DNA of 9,745 nucleotides from an uncultured Lachnospiraceae bacterium (GTDB lineage Bacteria > Bacillota_A > Clostridia > Lachnospirales > Lachnospiraceae), in the NCBI GenBank assembly GCA_946630765.1, contig CAMOZF010000045.1, positions 1 through 9,745 on the forward strand, read 5' to 3'. Shown here in pieces: positions 1 through 5,572 of the stretch. Position 1 is the stretch's first letter; each line of letters opens with the position of its first letter. The position numbers and the translations under genes were made by a program. Under the pieces are notes generated by a model. That model ran no database searches, was not told the origin of the DNA, and saw only the letters and a list, made by a program, of their open reading frames with translations.

Positions 1-71
1 TCAACCCGCCCCTTACCGACACCGTCACCCTGACGGCCCACGACCAGGTCATCGTTATCGGCGAGGACTGA
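1..71 (+). CDS. 3' end of an upstream gene, possibly a TrkA-C/RCK_C-domain protein (partial)
   Basis: An open frame enters from the left edge and stops at TGA 69-71. Only 22 codons are visible (first full codon at 3). The tail reads VTLTAHDQVIVIGED, an alternation of hydrophobic beta residues with a final D-x-V-I-V-I-G pattern. This resembles the last strands of TrkA-C (RCK_C) domains found in K+ transport regulators and some transporters; that is a resemblance, not an identification. A second frame is also open here, but its residues look random. The stop codon abuts the first base of the repeat array, so no terminator of its own is seen directly downstream. Function is uncertain because nearly all of the protein lies outside the window. 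Confidence 0.45.
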   Translation, partial: NPPLTDTVTLTAHDQVIVIGED

Positions 72-93
72 ATAACTCGCCTTCGGTATCATA

Positions 94-133
94 TTTCTTC
101 TTCGGAGACGCTGGGAAGTCTCCTCAGAAGAAA
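94..133. repeat. Long imperfect hairpin within the repeat (copy 1; recurs at 247-286 and 400-439)
   Basis: Left arm 94-109 (TTTCTTCTTCGGAGAC) faces right arm 118-133 (GTCTCCTCAGAAGAAA) across an 8-base loop. Fourteen of 16 positions pair, with a 2-base internal mismatch. Pairing extends outward through TCAT/ATGA (89-92 with 135-138) with one further mismatch. No T-tract follows on either strand, so it does not look like an intrinsic terminator. Confidence 0.8.
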
Positions 134-141
134 CATGAAAA

Positions 142-209
142 CCCTCGGCTCGAGGAGGTGGCCCATAGAAGAACCTGTGTCATCCCGAGCGAACGGAGTG
201 AGCCGAGGG
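142..209. repeat. Second inverted repeat within the unit (copy 1; recurs at 295-362 and 448-515)
   Basis: CCCTCGGCTC (142-151) is the exact reverse complement of GAGCCGAGGG (200-209), enclosing 48 bases. The left arm also contains a small self-complementary CCTCG-GCT-CGAGG hairpin (143-155). The GGGAT at 207-211 could instead pair with ATCCC at 182-186. Alternative folds are therefore possible. Confidence 0.7.
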
Positions 210-224
210 ATCCCATCCGTGAGC

Positions 225-377
225 ATAACTCGCCTTCGGTATCATATTTCTTCTTCGGAGACGCTGGGAAGTCTCCTCAGAAGAAACATGAAAACCCTCG
301 GCTCGAGGGGTTGGCCCATAGAGGAAGCTGTGTCATCCCGAGCGAACGAAGTGAGCCGAGGGATCCCATCCGTGAGC
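225..377. repeat. Repeat unit, copy 2
   Basis: This is the most divergent of the three copies. It has GGGGTTGG where copies 1 and 3 have GAGGTGG-type sequence, and GAGGAAGC where they have GAAGAACC. All hairpin-arm bases match the other copies. Confidence 0.9.
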
Positions 378-527
378 ATAACTCGCCTTCGGGATCATAT
401 TTCTTCTTCGGAGACGCTGGGAAGTCTCCTCAGAAGAAACATGAAAACCCTCGGCTCGAGGAGGTGGCCCATAGAAGAACCTGTGTCATCCCGAGCGAAC
501 GAAGTGAGCCGAGGGATCCCATCCGTG
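378..527. repeat. Repeat unit, copy 3 (3' end diverges)
   Basis: This copy is near-identical to copy 1, with GGGATC in place of GGTATC near its start. Homology ends at CGTG (524-527), where copies 1 and 2 continue GAGC. From here the sequence becomes the unique leader of the hydrolase gene. Confidence 0.88.
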
Positions 528-537
528 TGTGACACAC
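525..537. promoter_or_regulatory. Perfect 13-bp dyad upstream of the hydrolase gene (possible operator)
   Basis: GTGTGT-G-ACACAC is a perfect palindrome around base 531. It sits just before an A/T-rich TATAAA (540-545), which could be a -10 box, although no acceptable -35 is visible at the right distance. The dyad straddles the edge of the last repeat copy. Operator function is a guess from shape and position only. Confidence 0.3.
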
Positions 538-568
538 CATATAAAAAATAAAGAGAAGGGAGTATACC

Positions 569-1714
569 ATGTATCATTTTGAACCATTGACGGCTTTTCT
601 GGACAGTGAAGAGCAGAACTTCGGAATTCCGGCGGTCGACATGCTGATTTATAAGGACGGGAAGGAAATTTACTGTCACAGTGCCGGCCATCCGGATATC
701 GAGAAAAAGCGGGCAGTCAGCGACAGGGATCTGTACTGGATCTATTCCGCAAGCAAGATTTCCACCTGTGTCGCGGCGCTGACGCTGATCGAGAAAGGGA
801 AGCTTGCGCTTGACGATCCGGTCAGCAAGTACCTGCCGAAGTACGCGAATCTCACCGTGAAACAGGAGGACGGCAGCGCAGTTCCGGCGAAGAATGTGAT
901 GACGATCCGCCACCTGATGACGATGTGCGGCGGACTGGATTACGACCAGATGCGCGGCTCCGTGAAGGCGGTTCTTGAGGAAAAGGGCGATCAGGCCGGC
1001 ACCGTGGATATTGCGAATGCATTTGCAGACGGACCGCTTGAGTTCGAGCCGGGCACGCATTACCTGTATTCGTTGTGTCACGACGTGCTGGGGGCGGTGA
1101 TCGAGGTGTGCTCGGGCATGCGCTTCGGCGAATACCTGCAGAAGGCGATCTATGAGCCGCTTGGCATGACCGATACGACCTTCCATCCGACAGAGGAGCA
1201 GAAGGCGCGGGTTTCGACTCTGTGGCGTGTGAATAATGAGAGCGGCGCGCTGGATCCTGTCGGCTCGATGCGGGAAGGCAGGAAGATTCCGGAAAGCTAC
1301 GAATCGGGCGGCGGCGGACTCGTGAGCTCCGTCAATGACTACATCAGGCTCGGCGCAGCGCTCGCAAATTACGGAAAGGCGCTGAACGGCTATCAGCTTC
1401 TGAAGCCGGAAACTGTGGAGCTGTACCGCTCGTGTCAGCTCGGACCGGTGCAGCAGGAGGATATGCTCCGGATCTTTGCGCAGAATAAAGGCTACACCTA
1501 CGGTCTCGGCGTTCGGCGCTTCATCGATCCTGCGGATTCGACCTGTCCTCTGGGGCATTTCGGCTGGGACGGCGCGGCAGGCTTCTACCTGATGATCGAT
1601 CCGACGAACAACCTGAGCTATGTCTACGCGCAGGACGTTCTGAATTCCGGCATCACCTTCCATCTGATTCACCGGCAGCTTCGGGATCTCGTGTATCTGT
1701 GCATGAGAGAGTAA
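569..1714 (+). CDS. Beta-lactamase-related serine hydrolase (class C / esterase-like)
   Basis: This 381-residue protein belongs to the penicillin-binding-protein-like serine hydrolases (the AmpC, EstB and D-aminopeptidase group). The nucleophile motif SxxK is seen as S60-A-S-K63, followed by the usual amphipathic helix and the DDPVSKYLP turn (82-90). The second motif is probably Y167-S-L within HYLYSLCHDVLG; the third position is Leu rather than the Asn of true class C beta-lactamases. H330-F-G-W-D-G is the likely third-motif region. No signal peptide or membrane segment is visible at the N-terminus, so a cytoplasmic location is likely and a cell-wall substrate less so. Substrate is unknown; esterase, peptidase or beta-lactamase activity cannot be separated here. 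The ATG at 569 has a good ribosome site (AGAAGGGA, 553-560). The gene stands alone between the repeat array and a strong terminator. Confidence 0.9.
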   Translation: MYHFEPLTAFLDSEEQNFGIPAVDMLIYKDGKEIYCHSAGHPDIEKKRAVSDRDLYWIYSASKISTCVAALTLIEKGKLALDDPVSKYLPKYANLTVKQEDGSAVPAKNVMTIRHLMTMCGGLDYDQMRGSVKAVLEEKGDQAGTVDIANAFADGPLEFEPGTHYLYSLCHDVLGAVIEVCSGMRFGEYLQKAIYEPLGMTDTTFHPTEEQKARVSTLWRVNNESGALDPVGSMREGRKIPESYESGGGGLVSSVNDYIRLGAALANYGKALNGYQLLKPETVELYRSCQLGPVQQEDMLRIFAQNKGYTYGLGVRRFIDPADSTCPLGHFGWDGAAGFYLMIDPTNNLSYVYAQDVLNSGITFHLIHRQLRDLVYLCMRE

Positions 1715-1735
1715 AAAGCAGTTGAATAATTCCAG

Positions 1736-1773
1736 AACGGGCAGATCGAATTTTCGGTCTGCCCGTTTTCTTC
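1736..1773 (+). terminator. Rho-independent terminator after the serine hydrolase gene
   Basis: AACGGGCAGA (1736-1745) pairs perfectly with TCTGCCCGTT (1758-1767). Inner pairs extend the stem to about 14 bp closing a 4-base loop, and a T-rich tail (TTTTCTTCT) follows. It lies 21 bp after the hydrolase stop and before the priA promoter, so it separates the two transcription units. Confidence 0.92.
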
Positions 1774-1776
1774 TGC

Positions 1777-1805
1777 TTGCAAAATACACAGGATTCCTGT
1801 ATAAT
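1777..1805 (+). promoter_or_regulatory. Sigma-A-type promoter of the priA operon
   Basis: TTGCAA (1777-1782) and TATAAT (1800-1805) are separated by 17 bp. The -10 box is a perfect consensus match and the -35 box matches in four of six positions. Transcription would start near 1812, leaving a leader of only about 24 nt before the priA start. A perfect dyad occupies the 3' part of the spacer. Confidence 0.8.
1788..1800. promoter_or_regulatory. Perfect 13-bp dyad in the priA promoter spacer (possible operator)
   Basis: ACAGGA-T-TCCTGT is a perfect palindrome centred at 1794. It continues outward as TA/TA beyond one mismatch (1785-1803). It lies between the -35 and -10 boxes and touches the first base of TATAAT, the position expected for a repressor site. 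It lies upstream of the predicted transcript start, so it would act as DNA and not as an RNA hairpin. No matching known operator is recognised. Confidence 0.45.
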
Positions 1806-1835
1806 ATAACAGATTATGGCTCGAAAAGGAGAATC

Positions 1836-4058
1836 ATGTACGCGGAGGTTGTGATCGATATCAAATCCAAAGACGTCGACCGGCCGTTTACCTACCGGAT
1901 TCCGGAAGAACTTTCGGATCAGGCGGTGACGGGCGCGCCTGTCCGGGTGCCGTTCGGACGAGGAAACACACTTCGCCAGGGCTATATCATCGGACTTCTT
2001 CAGGAGCTGCCGAAAAACATCCCCGAGGACCGCGTGAAGGAGATTCATTCGGTGCTCGAACGCGGCATCGGCGTGGAGCAGGAGCTTCAGGAGCTGGCCA
2101 TCCGGATGCGGGAACGCTACGGGGGAACGCTTTACCAGTCGCTCTCCGTCGTGCTGCCGCAGAAGATGAAGGTCACGCCGAAAAGAGAGCGGTATTTCCG
2201 CTTCGTCGGAACAGAAGAGAAGCTTCAGGAGATGATCGCGGAAGCGGAGCATAAGAAGCATTACGCGAAGCTTCGCCTGCTGCAGGCATTCTCCGAAAGC
2301 CCTGTGCTTCCGGGCTCGATCGTGACGGACCGGCTGAATATTTCTCCGGCGACCCTCAAATCACTCAGCGGCGCCGGGGTCCTTCAGATCCGTTCGGAGG
2401 AAACCGGGGACGATATCCGTTCCGTCCGCGAGGAGCTGGAAAAAAGGAGCGCCGATAGTCCGAAAAAGATTTTGAACGAAGAACAGCAGCTTGCGGTCGA
2501 CGGCATCCTTTCCGGGGAACGCCCGGTGTCGATCCTTTTCGGGATCACCGGCTCTGGAAAGACCGAGGTCTATCTGAACCTGATCGCCGGCGTGCTTGCG
2601 GAAGGGAAGGAAGCGATCGTCCTGATCCCCGAGATCGCGCTGACCTATCAGACGGTCATGCGCTTCTATGAACGCTTCGGGGACCTCGTGTCGGTGGTGC
2701 ATTCGCGCCTCAGTAAGGGCGACAAATGTGAACGCTTCCTGAAGGCGGAGCGCGGCGAAATCCGGGTGATGATCGGGCCGCGGTCGGCGCTTTTTACGCC
2801 CTTCAGGAATCCGGGCATCATCATCATCGACGAATTCCACGAGAGCAGCTACATTTCCGAACAGGTGCCGAAATACGATACGGTCGAGGTCGCGGAGATG
2901 CGGGCCGCGCTTTCGGGCGCGAAGGTGGTTCTCGGGTCTGCGACACCGACGGTTGCCGCCTACTATAAGGCGGTTCATGGCGAATACGCGCTTTTCCGGC
3001 TGAATGAACGGGCCGTTGCCGGCGCGGCGCTTCCGAAGGTGCATGTCGTGGATATGCGGCAGGAGCTTCAGGAGAAGAACCGTTCGATCTTTTCGAGACT
3101 TCTTCAGGAGAAAATCCGTGACCGGCTGCAGAAAAAGGAGCAGATCATGCTTTTCCTGAACCGGCGGGGCTATTCGGGCGCCGTGAGCTGCCGTGCCTGC
3201 GGCGAACCGCTGAACTGTCCGCACTGCAGTGTTGCGATGAAAATGCACCGGGACGGAAGACTGCACTGCCATATCTGCGGCTACGAGGCCGCGATGCCGA
3301 AAAGCTGTCCGCACTGCGGCTCCGGGCTTCTCGGGGCCTTCGGCACCGGGACGGAAAAGGTGGAGGACGCGGTTCGTCAGCTCTTTCCGGAGGCAAGGGT
3401 GCTTCGCATGGACGCGGATACGACCGCCGGAAAAGACGGACACCGGGAAATTCTCGAGAAATTCCTGCACCATGAGGCGGATATCCTTGTCGGCACGCAG
3501 ATGATCGTGAAGGGACATGACTTCCCGAAGGTCACACTGGTCGGCGTGCTCGCTGCGGATCTCTCGCTGAATGTCCCCGACTACCGCTCCTCGGAACGGA
3601 CTTTCCAGCTTCTGCTGCAGGCCGAGGGCAGAGCGGGACGCGCAAACGTGCCCGGCGAATGTGTCGTCCAGACCTATCTTCCGGAGCATTATGCGGTGCA
3701 GGCCGCGGCCGCGCACGATTTCTACGCCTTCTACCGGCAGGAGATGATCTTCCGGAATCAGATGAAGTATCCGCCCTGCAGTACATTTACCGCAATGACG
3801 CTTTCCGGCGCGGATGCGGGGCTTGTGGAGACGGCGATCCGACGGATCAGCGATGAAGCAGGGAAGAAGGCCGGGCCGTCGGTCCGCTTTCTCGGGCCTT
3901 CGGAGATGAGCATTTACAAGGTGAAGGACATGTACCGGCAGGTGCTGTATTTCAAGACCGGGTCGCTTCGGGAAATGATCGACACGAAGCACCTGCTCGA
4001 GGAAATCAGCGCGGAAATTATCGGAACAGACCGGCTGTTTATCAGCTTTGAACGATAG
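1836..4058 (+). CDS. priA: Primosomal protein N' (replication restart helicase PriA)
   Basis: PriA is the 3'-to-5' superfamily 2 helicase that recognises stalled forks and reloads the replicative helicase. The 740-residue length suits the family. The N-terminal DNA-binding domain opens with VVIDIKSKDVDRPFTYRIPE. Helicase motifs follow in order: Walker A G236-ITGSGKT-243, PEIALT, motif II D332-EFH-335, GSATP (367-371), ILVGTQMIVKGHDFP and GRAGR (598-602). Eight cysteines form the two zinc sites (C452, C455, C461, C464, C478, C481, C491, C494). The ATG at 1836 is chosen because AAGGAG (1826-1831) precedes it, the protein begins there in family style, and any earlier in-frame start would lie inside the terminator or promoter. 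Motif II and the residues after it depart from the usual DEEH...YK...RYHAR pattern. It is the first gene of the operon; def begins 12 nt downstream. Confidence 0.96.
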   Translation: MYAEVVIDIKSKDVDRPFTYRIPEELSDQAVTGAPVRVPFGRGNTLRQGYIIGLLQELPKNIPEDRVKEIHSVLERGIGVEQELQELAIRMRERYGGTLYQSLSVVLPQKMKVTPKRERYFRFVGTEEKLQEMIAEAEHKKHYAKLRLLQAFSESPVLPGSIVTDRLNISPATLKSLSGAGVLQIRSEETGDDIRSVREELEKRSADSPKKILNEEQQLAVDGILSGERPVSILFGITGSGKTEVYLNLIAGVLAEGKEAIVLIPEIALTYQTVMRFYERFGDLVSVVHSRLSKGDKCERFLKAERGEIRVMIGPRSALFTPFRNPGIIIIDEFHESSYISEQVPKYDTVEVAEMRAALSGAKVVLGSATPTVAAYYKAVHGEYALFRLNERAVAGAALPKVHVVDMRQELQEKNRSIFSRLLQEKIRDRLQKKEQIMLFLNRRGYSGAVSCRACGEPLNCPHCSVAMKMHRDGRLHCHICGYEAAMPKSCPHCGSGLLGAFGTGTEKVEDAVRQLFPEARVLRMDADTTAGKDGHREILEKFLHHEADILVGTQMIVKGHDFPKVTLVGVLAADLSLNVPDYRSSERTFQLLLQAEGRAGRANVPGECVVQTYLPEHYAVQAAAAHDFYAFYRQEMIFRNQMKYPPCSTFTAMTLSGADAGLVETAIRRISDEAGKKAGPSVRFLGPSEMSIYKVKDMYRQVLYFKTGSLREMIDTKHLLEEISAEIIGTDRLFISFER

Positions 4059-4070
4059 AGAGGAAATCAA

Positions 4071-4625
4071 ATGGCTATTTTGAATATCCGCCAGCTTGGC
4101 GACGAAGTGTTGACGAAGAAATGCAAACCCGTGAAAATGATCACGCCGAGAATCCGCCAGCTTGTGGAGGATATGTACGATACGATGTACGAATCAGGCG
4201 GCGTGGGTCTTGCGGCGCCGCAGGTCGGCATCCTGAAGCGGATTGTCGTGATCGACGTCACGCCGGAGCCGGAGGAAGGCGAGGAGATCCCGGAAGAGGA
4301 AATGATGCGCTATACAATGATCAACCCCGAGATCCTGGAGCAGTCCGGCGAGCAGCGCGGCTACGAAGGCTGCCTGAGTTATGTTGGCATGAGCGGCATC
4401 GTGACCCGTCCCGAGCATGTGAAGGTTCGCTTCACGGATATCGAGGGCGACACCTATGAACTCGAAGGCGAGGGGCTTCTTGCGCGCTGCATCTGCCATG
4501 AGCTGGACCATCTGGACGGACATATGTACACGGAACGCGCCGAGGCGGGCTCTGTCATCTCCAACGAAGAGCTTGCGAAACGCCAGGAGGAAGCGGCCGA
4601 AGACGGGGAGGAGTTCGAAAATTGA
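4071..4625 (+). CDS. def: Peptide deformylase
   Basis: Def removes the formyl group from the N-terminal methionine of nascent proteins at the ribosome, using an Fe2+ or Zn2+ centre. All three family motifs are present in this 184-residue protein: GGVGLAAPQ (43-51), EGCLS (99-103) with metal ligand C101, and H143-ELDH-147 giving two histidine ligands and the catalytic glutamate. The region from 64 to 78 is an acidic insertion (PEPEEGEEIPEEE), and the C-terminal tail is also acidic. The short form and motif spacing suit the type 1 group or a close relative. ATG 4071 follows an AGAGGAAA ribosome site, 12 nt after the priA stop. Its stop overlaps the TTG start of fmt, whose product adds the formyl group that Def later removes. 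Confidence 0.96.
   Translation: MAILNIRQLGDEVLTKKCKPVKMITPRIRQLVEDMYDTMYESGGVGLAAPQVGILKRIVVIDVTPEPEEGEEIPEEEMMRYTMINPEILEQSGEQRGYEGCLSYVGMSGIVTRPEHVKVRFTDIEGDTYELEGEGLLARCICHELDHLDGHMYTERAEAGSVISNEELAKRQEEAAEDGEEFEN
4605..4613 (+). promoter_or_regulatory. Ribosome binding site that fixes the fmt TTG start
   Basis: GGGGAGGAG lies inside the end of def, 8 nt before the TTG at 4622. This spacing is ideal and supports TTG over the internal ATG at 4637. Confidence 0.75.
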
Positions 4626-5572
4626 GAATTGTCTTTATGGGAACGCCCGATTTCGCGGTGCCGACGCTGGAGAGCCTGATCGGAAGCCGTCACGAAGTCG
4701 TCGCGGTTTATACACAGCCCGATAAGGAACAGGGCCGCGGGAAAAAGATCGTCTTTTCCCCGGTGAAGGAATGCGCCCTGAAGCACGGAATTCCGGTGTT
4801 TCAGCCGAAAGGTCTGAGAAAGCAGGAGCGCGTCGAGGAACTTCGAAGTCTGAAGCCGGACGTGATCGTCGTGGTGGCTTACGGGGTGATCCTTCGAAGC
4901 CCGGTGCTTCAGTCCGCGAAATACGGCTGTCTGAATGTCCACGCCTCGCTCCTTCCCAAATACCGTGGCGCCGCCCCGATCCAGTGGGCGATCCTCGAGG
5001 GTGAGAAGGAGACCGGCGTTACGATCATGCAGATGGACGAGGGCCTCGATACCGGCGATATCCTGAAGAAAACCGTGATTCCGATCGCGGAGGACGAGAC
5101 CGGGGCGAGCCTTTTTGAGAAGCTGTCAGTGCTTGGCGGACCGCTTCTTCTGGAGGTTCTGGAGGATGCCGAAAAAGGCAGTCTGAAGCCCGAAAAGCAG
5201 GGCGAATCCCCGACCATGTATGCACGAATGCTCGACAAGGAGCTTGGGCTTCTCGATTTTTCCTGGGATGCCGAAAAGCTCGGCCGCTATGTGCGCGGCC
5301 TGAATTCCTGGCCGAGCGCCTACTGCTACCTGCAGGGGAAAATGCTGAAAATCTGGAAGGCGGAAGTCCTTTCGGATGCCGGAAATGATCCGGAAGCCGC
5401 ACCGGGAACAATTGTTTCCGTCGACAAGAGGAGCTTTACCGTGGCCTGCGGAAAAGGCGCGCTTCGGATTCTGGAGCTTCAGATCGAGGGAAAACCGAGA
5501 ATGCAGACGGATGCGTTTCTTCGGGGCAATTCAATCACGCCGGGCATGATGTTTGAAAGAGAGCGGCACTGA
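4622..5572 (+). CDS. fmt: Methionyl-tRNA formyltransferase
   Basis: Fmt transfers a formyl group from 10-formyl-tetrahydrofolate to Met-tRNAfMet, making the bacterial initiator. The 316 residues match the family length. The start codon is TTG, giving the typical opening (M)RIVFMGTPDFAVP; starting at the internal ATG 4637 would remove the first beta strand. The catalytic set is visible: N105-V-H107, the SLLP motif (109-112) followed by KYRGAAPIQWAI, and D143 in MDEGLDTGDIL. The C-terminal part (about 210 to 316) is the tRNA-binding OB-like domain, containing LNSWPSAYCYL. The TTG overlaps the def stop codon by three bases (TTGA), so the two are probably translationally coupled. The stop TGA shares its last base with the rsmB start. 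Confidence 0.96.
   Translation: MRIVFMGTPDFAVPTLESLIGSRHEVVAVYTQPDKEQGRGKKIVFSPVKECALKHGIPVFQPKGLRKQERVEELRSLKPDVIVVVAYGVILRSPVLQSAKYGCLNVHASLLPKYRGAAPIQWAILEGEKETGVTIMQMDEGLDTGDILKKTVIPIAEDETGASLFEKLSVLGGPLLLEVLEDAEKGSLKPEKQGESPTMYARMLDKELGLLDFSWDAEKLGRYVRGLNSWPSAYCYLQGKMLKIWKAEVLSDAGNDPEAAPGTIVSVDKRSFTVACGKGALRILELQIEGKPRMQTDAFLRGNSITPGMMFERERH

Larger units (their letters stand above)
72..224. repeat. Repeat unit, copy 1
   Basis: The unit begins with ATAACTCGCCTTCGG directly after the upstream TGA stop. It differs from copy 3 at only two positions (T at 87, G at 196) and from copy 2 at five (156, 158, 170, 174, 196). The left half carries the long hairpin and the right half the element with core CCGAGCGAACGGAGTGAGCC. 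Confidence 0.9.
72..527. repeat. Three tandem copies of a 153-bp structured intergenic element
   Basis: The stretch between the upstream stop codon and the hydrolase gene is three head-to-tail copies with an exact 153-bp period: 72-224, 225-377 and 378-527, the last diverging at its final three bases. Copies differ at only six unit positions (in copy-1 coordinates 87, 156, 158, 170, 174, 196). Each unit holds a long imperfect hairpin (94-133 in copy 1), a second inverted repeat (142-151 with 200-209), and a segment at 180-213 with the core CCGAGCGAACGGAGTGAGCC. That core resembles short 'GAGCGAA...' palindromic elements scattered through intergenic regions of many gut Firmicutes, which I recall but cannot check here. 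Because 153 is a multiple of three, two frames stay open across the array, but the repetitive peptides look spurious. No transposase, target duplication or gene is seen. Confidence 0.93.

Noticed and set aside
94..133. Hairpin as an intrinsic terminator for the upstream gene
   Set aside because: No T-tract follows the stem on either strand, and the stem is interrupted.
72..527. CRISPR array
   Set aside because: Repeats are 153 bp and directly abutting, with no unique spacers and no cas genes.
135..551. Open frames of 138 and 124 codons across the repeat array (also 158-532)
   Set aside because: The array period (153) is divisible by three, so any frame open in one unit stays open in all. 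The peptides merely repeat the DNA element, have no ribosome site, and two frames are open equally.
395..1789. 464-codon open frame on the minus strand
   Set aside because: It lies antisense to the serine hydrolase, is rich in R/H/L as expected from a GC-rich shadow frame, and runs into the repeat and the terminator.
1722..1835. Longer priA starting at ATG 1722
   Set aside because: The extra 38 codons would cover the terminator and the promoter, have no ribosome site and do not resemble PriA N-termini.
1806..1835. Riboswitch or leader RNA before priA
   Set aside because: The predicted leader is only about 24 nt, too short for a structured regulatory RNA.
2361..4070. 569-codon open frame on the minus strand
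   Set aside because: It mirrors priA in the antisense frame; composition is typical of a shadow and there is no recognisable domain.
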